Source: Pollutiaquabacter sp046052345
GTDB lineage: Bacteria > Bacteroidota > Bacteroidia > AKYH767-A > 2013-40CM-41-45
Assembly: GCA_046052345.1 (NCBI GenBank)
Contig: JBJOMN010000044.1
Coordinates: 52,397-116,396, forward strand
Length of the DNA stretch: 64,000 nt
Reading direction: 5' to 3'
Below are positions 30,809 to 39,005 of the stretch, in pieces. Every line of letters begins with the position of its first letter. The stretch's first letter is position 1. The position numbers were made by a program, and so were the translations under genes. The notes under the pieces were generated by a model. The model did no database searches, was not told the DNA's origin, and was given only the letters and a program-made list of their open reading frames with translations.

Positions 30809-31228
30809 ATGGGAACTACGGAAATCAATACGGCAACAGCTCTTTTATTGCTGAGACTGGCTGCCGGTGCCTTGTTCTTCTTCCAGGGATATGACAAGGT
30901 TTTCAAAGTAGGTGTCAGCCAGGTGGTAGAGACCTTCCGTGAACCTTTTCAGCACACCCTCTTTCCGAATGCGTTCCTGAAGCCGCTGGTGTGGCTCTCT
31001 TCATACCTTGAAATGGTGGGAGGATTGTTCCTGGCAGTCGGTCTGTTCCGTGACGCCTCGTTGTGGGTCCTTGCTGCCGACCTGGCAGCGGTGGGAATCG
31101 CCTTCAGCTCGATGAAAGCGATGTGGGACATGCAGTTTTATTTCCCCCGCCTGATACTGGTGGTTGCACTTCTTTTATTGCCTGCAGCATGGGACAGCTG
31201 GTCCATCGATGCCTGCGTTCACAAATGA
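30809..31228 (+). CDS. DoxX-family membrane protein
   Basis: 139 residues, four membrane helices. The start TALLLLRLAAGALFFFQGYDKVFK is the DoxX signature, followed by PFQHTLFPNAFLKPLVWLSSYLEMVGGLFLAVGLF. DoxX proteins are small quinone-associated or redox membrane proteins of mostly unknown role. It follows the cbb3 cluster but has its own -7 element. Its stop codon lies in the terminator of the convergent YceI gene. Confidence 0.85.
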   Translation: MGTTEINTATALLLLRLAAGALFFFQGYDKVFKVGVSQVVETFREPFQHTLFPNAFLKPLVWLSSYLEMVGGLFLAVGLFRDASLWVLAADLAAVGIAFSSMKAMWDMQFYFPRLILVVALLLLPAAWDSWSIDACVHK

Positions 31229-31252
31229 AAAAAGCCGCCCGTAAGGCGGCTT
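31226..31252 (-). terminator. Rho-independent terminator of the YceI gene operon
   Basis: On the minus strand an 8-bp stem (AAGCCGCC, CGTAA-type loop, GGCGGCTT) at 31252-31232 is followed by six T. On the plus strand there is no T-run, so the minus-strand genes are the main beneficiaries. It overlaps the DoxX stop codon. Confidence 0.8.
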
Positions 31253-31272
31253 CCGAAATACTATCTTTCTGA

Positions 31273-31839
31273 TCACTTCTTTGCGACTACGGGCTCGTAG
31301 GCGGCATCGATCTTGATTCTGGCCTCCTTGGAAACTTTGTCAGTTACGAGATTCGGTACTTCAATCTTATAGTCCGACAGCAGGATTTTGAACTCGGACT
31401 TGCCTGCGACGATTGCTCCGTCCATGACGGTGAGCGTACCCTTGGCATCTACTTCCTTCGTTACCCCGTGTATGGTGAGGCTGCCTTTGACATCCACGGG
31501 GTAGGTGCCGTTCTTGGCGAGGTCGACACTCTTCATATTGATGACATTGCCTTTGAATTCGGCCTTGGGGAATTTCTCCGACTCGACATAGTTCTCGTTG
31601 AAGTGCTCTCCCATCAGGGCTTTTTCGAACACGAATGCTGTCATGGAAATCGAGAACTGCATGGCTCCGGAAGTGGCATCGATAACACTTACAGCACTCT
31701 CGTTCTGTGCGCGGATCTTTTCCGGTGAATCCGGCGTTGTGGCGTCAAAACTGACTTTCGCTTTTTTAGTGTAAAAGCGTATCTGGCCCGAAACCGAGAA
31801 GGCACTTAGAAGAGCTGTAAGCAGGAGGAATCTTTTCAT
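31273..31839 (-). CDS. YceI-family periplasmic protein
   Basis: 188 residues with a signal peptide (LLLTALLSAFSVSGQ, cleavage near 18). The mature part has the YceI lipocalin-like beta pattern: VSFDATTPDSPEKIRAQNES, AFVFEKALMGEHFNENYVES, FPKAEFKGNVIN and LTIHGVTKEVDAKGTLTV. These bind isoprenoid or polyprenyl chains in characterised members. It is the last gene of a minus-strand unit with the OB-fold protein and the two heme-motif lipoproteins, 28 bases after the OB-fold gene. Confidence 0.9.
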   Translation of the reverse strand: MKRFLLLTALLSAFSVSGQIRFYTKKAKVSFDATTPDSPEKIRAQNESAVSVIDATSGAMQFSISMTAFVFEKALMGEHFNENYVESEKFPKAEFKGNVINMKSVDLAKNGTYPVDVKGSLTIHGVTKEVDAKGTLTVMDGAIVAGKSEFKILLSDYKIEVPNLVTDKVSKEARIKIDAAYEPVVAKK

Positions 31840-31867
31840 GTTAGAGTAGAGATAGGAAGTGTTAGTT

Positions 31868-32320
31868 TTATTTTTTTACGATCACACACCGGCTGAGATA
31901 CAGGTCGCCTCCGGGCAGCATTTCTACCGTCTGATAAGCATCGCATTGGCCTTTCAGGCATACCAAGGAGCCTTCGTCGACGGCGGCTGCAGCAACAGAG
32001 TCGCTTGCTTCGAACTGACAGAGGATTCCGGACATGCCCGTACCGGTCAGCTTGATACGGATTTTCCCGTTTTCGGCGGAGCATTCTTCCGCGGTCCCCT
32101 CCACCTGGAGGATCTTGCCGCCATACAGGGCGGTCGCGGAGGAGTCGTCGTTTTCAAACAGGGATGCAAGACTGTCTGCCGGGAATATCGCTTCGACCTC
32201 TTTGTCCGCCGTGCTTTCCTCGGTTCGGTTGAATTCGTACCATGCGTAGTAAGCACCGGCAGCACCAAGTATCAGGAAGGCGATCAGGAAGCGGAGAAGA
32301 TTTTTTTTCATGAACTTCAA
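31868..32320 (-). CDS. Membrane-anchored OB-fold protein (tRNA_anti-like)
   Basis: 150 residues; start either at 32320 or at the Met three codons in (32311, MKKNLLRFLIAFLILGAAGA). One N-terminal membrane helix (about 9-27), an acidic linker (EESTADKEVEAIFPAD), then a small beta domain with GKILQVEGTAEECSAENGKI, GILCQFEASDSVAAAAVDEGS and VCLKGQCDAYQTVEM, the pattern of the tRNA_anti-like OB-fold family found in Bacteroidota periplasmic proteins. Its start overlaps the preceding heme-motif gene by 4 bases. No ligand can be inferred; nucleic acid binding is not implied. Confidence 0.75.
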   Translation of the reverse strand: MKFMKKNLLRFLIAFLILGAAGAYYAWYEFNRTEESTADKEVEAIFPADSLASLFENDDSSATALYGGKILQVEGTAEECSAENGKIRIKLTGTGMSGILCQFEASDSVAAAAVDEGSLVCLKGQCDAYQTVEMLPGGDLYLSRCVIVKK

Positions 32321-32709
32321 TTTTGCGGCTTACCGGAGCTCACCCAAGCCGAAAACTTGTTAAGGGTACAATTATCAACTTTCGTGCCGTTTTTGGGCAT
32401 GGGGCTATATCCGGTCTGGTGACCGAGAACGCCGAGTAATTTACCGTTATCCGCAAGCTGTGAGACAAGCATATAGCCGTCCAGATTGATATTTCCATCC
32501 ATCCTGTTCGCATTATGGCAACCCCGGCAGCTGCCGTCGATGAAAGGTTTGATGAAATTAGAATATGTCACACTATCTGTCGAGCAGCCTCCGCCATAAG
32601 TTGTAGGAAAGATATCTTCCATGGAGTCGTAATAGCAGCCTTGCAGTGACATGCCAGCTAATGCCTGAATGACTGATAGGAGTATGATGAACCGGCGATT
32701 GATCTTCAT
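32317..32709 (-). CDS. Lipoprotein with one cytochrome c (CxxCH) motif
   Basis: 130 residues. A lipobox SLQGC places the lipidated Cys at residue 25. C61-x2-C64-H65 (GSCRGCHNANRMDG) is a heme c site, and YSPMPKNG provides a possible axial Met about 45 residues later. The layout (FIKPFIDGSCRGCHN, then LDGYMLVSQLADNGKL, then a short C-terminal helix region) is that of planctomycete-type or DUF-linked small cytochromes on the outer membrane or periplasmic face. The preceding gene encodes a related lipoprotein, 7 bases away. Role: probable electron carrier or sensor, unproved. Confidence 0.8.
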   Translation of the reverse strand: MKINRRFIILLSVIQALAGMSLQGCYYDSMEDIFPTTYGGGCSTDSVTYSNFIKPFIDGSCRGCHNANRMDGNINLDGYMLVSQLADNGKLLGVLGHQTGYSPMPKNGTKVDNCTLNKFSAWVSSGKPQN

Positions 32710-32716
32710 CGAACCG

Positions 32717-33124
32717 TCAGAAATTACATTTTTCGTTTTTAGCTCCCAAAGAGAGCCACATTTCGATCTTGCTTTTCTGTTCCTGACTCAGCGGCTGACT
32801 AGGTGCCGGAGGCATCCTGTCATTATCCTGTGGAGAGGCGGTAATCACCTCCAACAAATCACTGTCCAAGGGCGACTCAGGATCAATGACTTCGTCAGAA
32901 GCCATCATGGCATCATAGCTGCTGAAATTGATACCCTCCTTATGAGTGATATTGTCGTGACAGCCGCTCAGCGCGCAGTTTGAGTTCAGGATCGGAAGGA
33001 TGTCCCGTTCAAAGTAAATCGCCTCAGGGTCACATTCCAGCGGATCATGAGTGCAGCCCGATGAAATGACCATCAATACCGAAACAGTCAAAAAAATCAG
33101 AGGTATTACCGCGCGCGATCTCAT
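32717..33124 (-). CDS. Lipoprotein related to planctomycete-type cytochrome c, unusual CX4CH
   Basis: About 135 residues from ATG 33124 (MRSRAVIPLIFLTV); an upstream Met at 33187 would bury the signal peptide. Lipobox VISSGC gives lipidated C24. The domain reads YFERDILPILNSNCALSGCH, then MPPAPSQPLSQEQKSKIEMW, the full planctomycete cytochrome C pattern, but the heme site has four residues between the cysteines (C50-x4-C55-H56) instead of two. It probably starts the operon with the CxxCH lipoprotein, OB-fold and YceI genes. Confidence 0.75.
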   Translation of the reverse strand: MRSRAVIPLIFLTVSVLMVISSGCTHDPLECDPEAIYFERDILPILNSNCALSGCHDNITHKEGINFSSYDAMMASDEVIDPESPLDSDLLEVITASPQDNDRMPPAPSQPLSQEQKSKIEMWLSLGAKNEKCNF

Positions 33125-33190
33125 CAGATACCGATAGGTTGATGCAAATATATCACAGTACGGATTATTTTCTTTGAGCAACGGCATGAT

Positions 33191-34432
33191 TCATAATTCC
33201 GACAAGATTCTCGCCGTGGCACCGGCCTGTTTGCTCACATATTCTCCACCGATCCTGCCGGAGGAAAGCCTTGTTTCGGAACTGTTGAACCAGGTGTCGA
33301 GCGTTCCGGCCAGCGATTCGAAGTCGTTTATTGAAACGGCGGCATTCAACTGCACAAGATCCCTTGCCTCCTTGAATTTCAAATAGTTAGGGCCAAAAAC
33401 GACGGGGACGCCGAATACGGCGGCTTCCAGCGTATTATGTATGCCGGCTCCGAATCCCCCACCGATATAAGCCACTGTCGCGTAGCGGTAACATTTTGAA
33501 AGAAGCCCGATGCGGTCCACAATGATGATCTGCACATCGGCATCCGGCAGCCCTGTGATCGAGGACAGCCGCTTTGCCGTGTCCGACCATCCGTGCTTTT
33601 CCAACAAGACCTCGATTTCCCTCAAATGGTTTTCTCCGGTCTCGTGGGGCACCAGCAACAGCCTGATCCCTCTTCCGGCACCGGAGACATATTCCGCCAG
33701 CAACTTCTCGTCCTCCGGCCAGGTACTTCCGGCCACCAGCAACTGTCCGGCACCTTTCCAGGTTTCCAGCCATTCCATTTTTTCTCCGCTGTCTGCAATG
33801 GTTTTCACCCGGTCGAATCGTGTGTCGCCGCTTACGGTGACCTGCCCGATTCCCTTGCTGCGCAACAGGTCCGCCGATTCCTCGTCCTGTACGAAATAAT
33901 GTTTCACCGAAGCCAGCTCTTTCAGGAATGATCCGGCGAGAGGGCCGAAGAACCATTGGCGCTGACGGAAGATGGAGGAGACCAAATAAACGGGTGCGCC
34001 TGCCCCGTTACATGCTTTCAGGAAGTTGAACCAGTATTCGTACTTGATGAAAAAAACACATTCAGGTCGTACGATTTCAAGAAAGCGGGCAGCGTTGCGG
34101 GGTGTGTCCAGAGGAAGATACGATACGCAATCGGCTTCCCTGTAATCTTTCCGGATTTCGTACCCGGAAGGGGAGAAGAATGTAAGCAGGATTTTTTTTT
34201 CCGGATGTTGGCGACGGTAGGCTTCCAGCAGGGGGCGTCCTTGTTCGAATTCACCGAGTGAGGCGCAATGGAACCATACCCACGGTCCGCCCTGTATGCA
34301 TTTTGCCAACTCAGCATCCCACTTTCTTCTCCCTGAAACCCATTGTTTCGCCTTAGGGTGTCCTGCAAAAGCAGCGAGGTGCAGGAACATTCCGTAGAGC
34401 CGGATGGTGATGTTGTAAAGCAGCCTGGTCAC
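33191..34432 (-). CDS. waaA: 3-deoxy-D-manno-octulosonic acid (Kdo) transferase
   Basis: About 413 residues from a GTG at 34432, which lies 2 bases after the upstream stop and gives the usual short start before TRLLYNITIRLYGMFLHLA. A longer reading to 34486 would overlap the upstream gene. GT-B features are WFHCASLGEFEQGRPLLEAY (acceptor domain with the catalytic Glu in GEFE), LTFFSPSGYEI, FIKYEYWFNFL, VSGDTRFDRV and, in the donor domain, VAYIGGGFGAGIHNTLEAAV. The enzyme attaches Kdo to lipid A precursor on the inner membrane, so the organism makes LPS with a Kdo core. Confidence 0.93.
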   Translation of the reverse strand: MTRLLYNITIRLYGMFLHLAAFAGHPKAKQWVSGRRKWDAELAKCIQGGPWVWFHCASLGEFEQGRPLLEAYRRQHPEKKILLTFFSPSGYEIRKDYREADCVSYLPLDTPRNAARFLEIVRPECVFFIKYEYWFNFLKACNGAGAPVYLVSSIFRQRQWFFGPLAGSFLKELASVKHYFVQDEESADLLRSKGIGQVTVSGDTRFDRVKTIADSGEKMEWLETWKGAGQLLVAGSTWPEDEKLLAEYVSGAGRGIRLLLVPHETGENHLREIEVLLEKHGWSDTAKRLSSITGLPDADVQIIIVDRIGLLSKCYRYATVAYIGGGFGAGIHNTLEAAVFGVPVVFGPNYLKFKEARDLVQLNAAVSINDFESLAGTLDTWFNSSETRLSSGRIGGEYVSKQAGATARILSEL

Positions 34433-34434
34433 GA

Positions 34435-35199
34435 TCAGTCGTAATAATAGGCGTTCGGGACTTTCTTGTACAACGGGATGATCCATCCTGCTCGGATGCC
34501 GAACAGTCTGTCGCTGCGCAAGCGCGTGTCTTTCTGCCGCGTATCGAAGTCGAAATCGCGGCGCGAGCGCGTGTTCGCCAGTGTCGCCTCAACGCCCAAA
34601 AAGAAGTTCACCCGTCTCTTGTTGCCGAAGTTGTAATAGCCCAGGAAGCCGGAGTAGCAGAAGCCGTTCGTCAGCCGGTCGTAGCCCTTCAGGTAATCGC
34701 CTTCGAGAAACGGGATGTTGTCGCCTTGCGTTTCGATCCTGATCTTATGCTGTATGAATCCTGCTCCTGCCATCAGTACGATTCCGGAATTGTCATTAGG
34801 CCCGATCACGGGAAAGATCCTGCCGGCGCGTACTTCCGTCCGCCACCCCCTTTCATAGAGCAGTATGGACCCGTAGGTGCCGGCCTGTGAGATGATTTCA
34901 CCCTGAGAGGTGGTGAATGCATCCAGGAAATCGTCCTCATTCACGTTTTCACCGAACAGGAAGTCGCCCTGCAGGCCGATCATCCAGTTCGATCGGAGTT
35001 TCCGGAAATAATTTGCGCCGATACTGAAGTTGGAACCGAAACGGTCGGCAAGATCACCACCCGGTTCAGAAAAACCTCCGGTTACCGAGCACAGCGAAAA
35101 GGAAAAGACGGAGTCCTTCACGCTCATCTGGGCATGAAGGGATCCGATAGACTGCAGTGAAAAAATAATCAGCAGGTATAAGAGACGTGTCGACCACAT
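34435..35199 (-). CDS. Predicted outer-membrane protein next to waaA
   Basis: 254 residues with a signal peptide (LLYLLIIFSLQSIGSLHAQ, cleavage near 23). The mature protein has beta-strand alternation (FSIGANYFRKLRSNWMIGLQ, GWRTEVRAGRIFPVIGP, LFGIRAGWIIPLY) expected of an eight- to ten-strand barrel. No named family was recognised. It ends 2 bases before the waaA GTG, so both are probably co-transcribed, and such a gene beside waaA suggests an envelope function; this is inference. Confidence 0.75.
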   Translation of the reverse strand: MWSTRLLYLLIIFSLQSIGSLHAQMSVKDSVFSFSLCSVTGGFSEPGGDLADRFGSNFSIGANYFRKLRSNWMIGLQGDFLFGENVNEDDFLDAFTTSQGEIISQAGTYGSILLYERGWRTEVRAGRIFPVIGPNDNSGIVLMAGAGFIQHKIRIETQGDNIPFLEGDYLKGYDRLTNGFCYSGFLGYYNFGNKRRVNFFLGVEATLANTRSRRDFDFDTRQKDTRLRSDRLFGIRAGWIIPLYKKVPNAYYYD

Positions 35200-35217
35200 G
35201 GAAGTTGCCGGGAAAGG

Positions 35218-35712
35218 TTATTTGGCTTTCAGGTCATCGGCTGTGAACTGGAGCGGCAACAGCGCCTCGACGGAATCCGCAACCAGCACTTCTCCCGATT
35301 CGCCGACCAGGATAAGACGGATAGGCTGTGAGTATCGGTGTTCGTATTCGGAAATGGACTGCCGGCAGGCACCGCACGGAGCGATCGGCCGGTCGATCAG
35401 GAACTGTTCCGACCTGGCAGTAATGGCCATCGCAGTGATCTTTTTTCCGGGATGATTGGCACCTGCGGCGAATAATGCCACGCGCTCGGCACACAAGCCG
35501 AGGGTATAGGAGGCGTTCTCCTGGTTGTTGCCCACGATCACGGTGCCGTCATCCAGACGCAGCGCGGCGCCTACGTGGAAATGAGAATAGGGCGCATACG
35601 CATCGGCAGCGCCGGAACGCGCCTTTGCCACCAGTTCCCTGTCGGGATCCGGCAGTTCATCCACAGATGCGTATCGCATAAAGCGGGAAATCAACTCGTA
35701 GGGTAAAGGCAT
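35218..35712 (-). CDS. cdd: Cytidine deaminase
   Basis: 164 residues. The zinc-deaminase motifs are intact: YSHFHVGAALRLDDGTV with the substrate loop, CAERVALFAAGA (His replaced by Cys, as in homotetrameric CDA, with catalytic Glu), and PCGACRQSISEYE. The length is that of the small tetrameric enzyme. It converts cytidine/deoxycytidine to uridine/deoxyuridine in pyrimidine salvage. It lies 18 bases upstream of the outer-membrane gene start and is the first gene of this minus-strand run. Confidence 0.95.
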   Translation of the reverse strand: MPLPYELISRFMRYASVDELPDPDRELVAKARSGAADAYAPYSHFHVGAALRLDDGTVIVGNNQENASYTLGLCAERVALFAAGANHPGKKITAMAITARSEQFLIDRPIAPCGACRQSISEYEHRYSQPIRLILVGESGEVLVADSVEALLPLQFTADDLKAK

Positions 35713-35903
35713 CGTAACGCTAAAGATAGACAGAATTTACCATCCTTTCCATTCTCAAAACGGGAAGGTCTTGGCGATAAAAGGAACGGCATGCCTTTTT
35801 CCTCAAGAAATATGCTTGGATCGACACAACATTTCCCTGTCATGTTCGTACCACAAATCTGAATTAATGAACCGCCGGTGGCCGTAATCCTGATGAAGCC
35901 ACG

Positions 35904-36368
35904 GTGAAATTCAACCGAATACCGTCTGTTATGGTCAATGCTGTAAGATTTTCCACTTTTCTGGCCTTTATGGCCGTGTTATCGGCTTTAACTTCCTGCG
36001 AGAAAGATGCCGGATCGGGTGGCACATCGACGGTGCGTGGCCGTGTGGTCGTTTACCGTTATGATCCCTCGCTCATGGCCATAGTTGATACCGTGGAAGC
36101 CGCGGAGGAGGATGTCTACATCATATACGGCGGCGGCTACGGCACCTACGACGATGATTTCAAGTGCAGTTACGACGGCACTTATGAATTCACGGAGCTG
36201 CGGAAGGGCGACTATCGCATTTTCGCATACTCTGACGACACGACGGGACTCTCGGAGCAGATGATCGATCCGAACCGTCCTAAACGGCCTGTCTTCGTCG
36301 ACGTGAATGTCGGCAATAACAAATCCGATGTCAGCGCAGCTGACATCGTCATCTTCGATAAGCGCTGA
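35904..36368 (+). CDS. Hypothetical lipoprotein
   Basis: 154 residues. A long signal region ends in LSALTSCEKD (lipidated C32). The mature domain contains VRGRVVVYRYDPSLMAIVDT, VYIIYGGGYGTYDDDF, YDGTYEFTELRKGDYRIFAY and a C-terminal strand, the pattern of a carboxypeptidase-regulatory-like beta-sandwich. Alternative Met codons occur at residue 10. The upstream intergenic stretch (35713-35903) holds no recognisable gene. It starts a plus-strand run leading to the VTC-domain protein; its stop is 7 bases before the next gene. Confidence 0.72.
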   Translation: MKFNRIPSVMVNAVRFSTFLAFMAVLSALTSCEKDAGSGGTSTVRGRVVVYRYDPSLMAIVDTVEAAEEDVYIIYGGGYGTYDDDFKCSYDGTYEFTELRKGDYRIFAYSDDTTGLSEQMIDPNRPKRPVFVDVNVGNNKSDVSAADIVIFDKR

Positions 36369-36375
36369 ACGTACG

Positions 36376-36939
36376 ATGAGAAAAAACATCATACTCCTCA
36401 TGGCCGTCTTCCTCTCGACTGTCGCTTCTGCACAGAGCCGTAAGGATGTGAAAAAGAACCGTATCAAATCCACCAGGATCACTGTCACCAGCTATTCCGG
36501 CGGGACCTCCTCCACGGCCAATGAGTCCTTTCAGCGCTTCGATTCAAACGGCAATGTCACGGAGGAGACCGATTACAACGAGGCCGGAGTCATCAAGAAC
36601 CGTCATACCTATTCATATAACGGAAACGGTGATGTCACGGAAGAATCCGTTTTCGGACCCGATGGCAAACTGAAGAAGCGGGAAGTGCTGAAGTATAATG
36701 CCGACGGCGACCGTACGCAGGCTGATCGGTATGACGGATCGGGTACGCTGGTGGAGAAGGAGCTTTGGACGTACTCCGCCTCCGGAGACCGTAATGCCGA
36801 GGTCGTCATGGATGCACACAACAAAGTCCTGCGTAAGGTCATCATCCTGTATGATAATAAGGGGATGAAGACCGCACGAAAGACTTTCGACGGACAGAAC
36901 AATCTCCTTTCAGAGAAAAAATACATCTACGAATACTGA
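36376..36939 (+). CDS. Secreted repeat protein with RHS/YD-like repeats
   Basis: 187 residues from ATG 36376 with a signal peptide (IILLMAVFLSTVASAQ, cleavage near 20). The mature part repeats a Tyr/Gly/Asp pattern: FDSNGNVTEETDYNEAG, YNGNGDVTEESVFGPDG, YNADGDRTQADRYDGSG, YSASGDRNAEVVMDAHN, YDNKGMKTARKTFDGQN. This resembles RHS/YD or toxin-type beta-hairpin repeats but is short and lacks a toxin end. It lies between the lipoprotein and the VTC-domain gene; function unknown. Confidence 0.72.
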   Translation: MRKNIILLMAVFLSTVASAQSRKDVKKNRIKSTRITVTSYSGGTSSTANESFQRFDSNGNVTEETDYNEAGVIKNRHTYSYNGNGDVTEESVFGPDGKLKKREVLKYNADGDRTQADRYDGSGTLVEKELWTYSASGDRNAEVVMDAHNKVLRKVIILYDNKGMKTARKTFDGQNNLLSEKKYIYEY

Positions 36940-36952
36940 TTGAAACACCTGC

Positions 36953-37708
36953 GTGGAACGCTACGAACATATATTGCAGTCTTTCGACCCCATCACCCTT
37001 CAGCAGATGGACGGTGTCAAGCTGCTGGACCGTGTGGACACGAAATTCATGTTCAATGCGCGTCTCCTTCCTGCTGTCCTCGAGGCGATGCGGAAGGATT
37101 ACTACATCCTGGACATCGCCGGAAAGCGTTATAACCATTACGAGACCCTGTATTTCGATACGGCCGGGTTCGACCTGTACCGTCTGCATCATAACGGGAA
37201 ACAGAACCGGTTCAAGTTCCGTGCACGCCGCTATGTGGAATCGGATCTCTACTATTTCGAGGTCAAATTCAAGAACAATAAAGGGCGTACCATCAAGGAG
37301 CGTATCAAGCGGTCCGAAATAACATACGAGATCACCGGAAAGACCGAAGAACTGGTGCGTTCTGCGTCCACCGTGGATCCTTCTGTCCTGCAGCCCAGGC
37401 TGTGGGTGAATTATGTTCGGATCACTTTCGTCAACAAGCGTTCTCAGGAGCGCCTCACGGTCGACACCGGCCTGAACTTCGTCGAGGACGGCCGCAAGGT
37501 ATCCTATGACGGACTGGTCATCGCCGAAGTGAAGCAGGGCAGCGGCCTCGACAAGAGCCCTTTTATCGCCCTGATGAAATCGTCCGGCATCCGGGAGAAT
37601 TCCATCAGCAAGTATTGCCTCGGTGTGATAAGCCTGCACCCCGAAGTGAAGCAGAACCGTTTCAAACCCATCGTATTGTATCTAAATAAACTCTTGAAAG
37701 CATCATGA
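36953..37708 (+). CDS. VTC-domain (polyphosphate polymerase-like) protein
   Basis: 251 residues from a GTG. The tunnel domain of VTC proteins is shown by DRVDTKFMFNARLLP, YETLYFDTAGFDLYRLHHNG, RFKFRARRYVESDLYYFEVK and FKNNKGRTIKERI, with repeated basic and acidic residues lining a CYTH-like beta tunnel, and YDGLVIAEVKQ toward the end. Yeast VTC4 makes polyphosphate from ATP; bacterial members are often assigned by homology only. It overlaps the next gene by 4 bases, and the pair VTC + DUF4956 is conserved in bacteria. Confidence 0.88.
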   Translation: MERYEHILQSFDPITLQQMDGVKLLDRVDTKFMFNARLLPAVLEAMRKDYYILDIAGKRYNHYETLYFDTAGFDLYRLHHNGKQNRFKFRARRYVESDLYYFEVKFKNNKGRTIKERIKRSEITYEITGKTEELVRSASTVDPSVLQPRLWVNYVRITFVNKRSQERLTVDTGLNFVEDGRKVSYDGLVIAEVKQGSGLDKSPFIALMKSSGIRENSISKYCLGVISLHPEVKQNRFKPIVLYLNKLLKAS

Positions 37709-38319
37709 ATGAATTAGCAAATTCCGTCGATCTGTTCGACAAGCTCTCGGACAAGTTCTTCATCCGACTTTTGATCGATTTCCTGACCATGCTCGTGCTG
37801 GTCCGGTATATCTATTTCAAAATCCATAAGAAGAAGGATTTCCTCTTCACCTTCTTTCTCTTCAATATCATCATTTTCGTCATCACCTACCTGCTGAACA
37901 AGGTGGACATGTCGATGGGTGCGGCCTTCGGCCTGTTCGCCGTGTTCTCCATCCTCCGATTAAGGACGGAAGGACTGACGACCAAGGACATGACCTATCT
38001 GTTCGTGACCATCGCCATCGGCCTCATCGCGGCGGTCAGCAAGACGACCTATTTCGAATTATCGGTCATCAACCTGATCATCATCGGTTTCACCTATGCG
38101 CTGGACGGCAACCTCTTCATGCGTAACGAGCTCATGAAGACCATTCAGTACGAGAACATCGAGCTCATAAAGCCGGAAAACAAGGAGGCCTTCATGGCGG
38201 ACCTGCGCAAACGCACGGGGCTTGACATCCACCGGGTTTCCATCTCCAAGATCGACTTCCTCAAGGACATTGCCGTAGTGAGGGCCTACTATTATGAGGA
38301 TACCGTCGGCAAAAGTTGA
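37705..38319 (+). CDS. DUF4956 membrane protein
   Basis: 204 residues. Four membrane helices (about 20-38, 47-64, 70-86, 100-130) with the DUF4956 core NKVDMSMGAAFGLFAVFSILRLRTE followed by MTYLFVTIAIGLIAAV, then a soluble C-terminal domain (about 145-204, RKRTGLDIHRVSISKIDFLK). DUF4956 proteins are regularly linked to VTC genes, and may assist polyphosphate synthesis or passage across the membrane; this is context-based. It overlaps both neighbours by a few bases (ATGA and TGATG). Confidence 0.87.
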   Translation: MNELANSVDLFDKLSDKFFIRLLIDFLTMLVLVRYIYFKIHKKKDFLFTFFLFNIIIFVITYLLNKVDMSMGAAFGLFAVFSILRLRTEGLTTKDMTYLFVTIAIGLIAAVSKTTYFELSVINLIIIGFTYALDGNLFMRNELMKTIQYENIELIKPENKEAFMADLRKRTGLDIHRVSISKIDFLKDIAVVRAYYYEDTVGKS

Positions 38320-39005
38320 TGCGTATTCCTTCATCCCTTGTCAAACTTCTTTCAGCCGGCGCGCTTCTGCTGCCGGCTTTTTCCGTTCACTGTCAGGACC
38401 GTGATTTCGGGTGGTGGTCGAGTATCGCTTTGCAGCACCGGCTGACCAACCGCTGGGAACTTTCCCTGGCGGAGCAGGTCCGTACCAACCGCAATCTGGA
38501 AACAGTCGACCTTTTTTTTACGCAGGCAGGTATCCAATACGGGATCCGCAAGAACCTCAAGGCCTCGGTCAGCTACCGTTTCATACGTCGCAACGAACTT
38601 GAGTTCTGGAGTACTCGTCACGGATTCTATGCCGATCTGGCTTACAGGAAGAAACTCAAGCCGCTGGTCATTGGCATTCGTGCGCGTCTGCAGGGGCGCG
38701 GGGAGGATCTTCTGGTAAGCAGGGAATCCGCCGGTCCTGACTGGTTCTTCAGGGCCCGCTTAGGAATCCAATATGATACAGGCAGACGATGGACGCCGCA
38801 TGTATCGCACGAGACGTTCGTACTGCTGCGATCGGTCACCGATCCGGAGCGAAACGGTGACATTACCCGTTTCCGGTATTCTGCCGGCATCGAATATGAG
38901 TTCAACCGACATCATGCTCTGGACGTGTCTTACACGCTACAGCACAACCGTTCGCCCTGGCTGGACGAATTCATCGTCAGTACGGGTTATGCCTTTTCCT
39001 TCTGA
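38319..39005 (+). CDS. DUF2490-family predicted outer-membrane protein
   Basis: About 228 residues from ATG 38319, overlapping the DUF4956 stop. Signal peptide SLVKLLSAGALLLPAFSVHC. The mature part matches DUF2490: DFGWWSSIALQHRLTNRWEL, EQVRTNRNLETVDLFFTQAG, LKASVSYRFIRRNE, FRYSAGIEYEFNRHHALDV, with alternating aromatic beta strands of a small barrel. Together with the VTC and DUF4956 genes it forms an operon extending from the cytoplasm to the outer membrane. Its 3' end overlaps the convergent ispF by 19 bases. Confidence 0.82.
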   Translation: MRIPSSLVKLLSAGALLLPAFSVHCQDRDFGWWSSIALQHRLTNRWELSLAEQVRTNRNLETVDLFFTQAGIQYGIRKNLKASVSYRFIRRNELEFWSTRHGFYADLAYRKKLKPLVIGIRARLQGRGEDLLVSRESAGPDWFFRARLGIQYDTGRRWTPHVSHETFVLLRSVTDPERNGDITRFRYSAGIEYEFNRHHALDVSYTLQHNRSPWLDEFIVSTGYAFSF

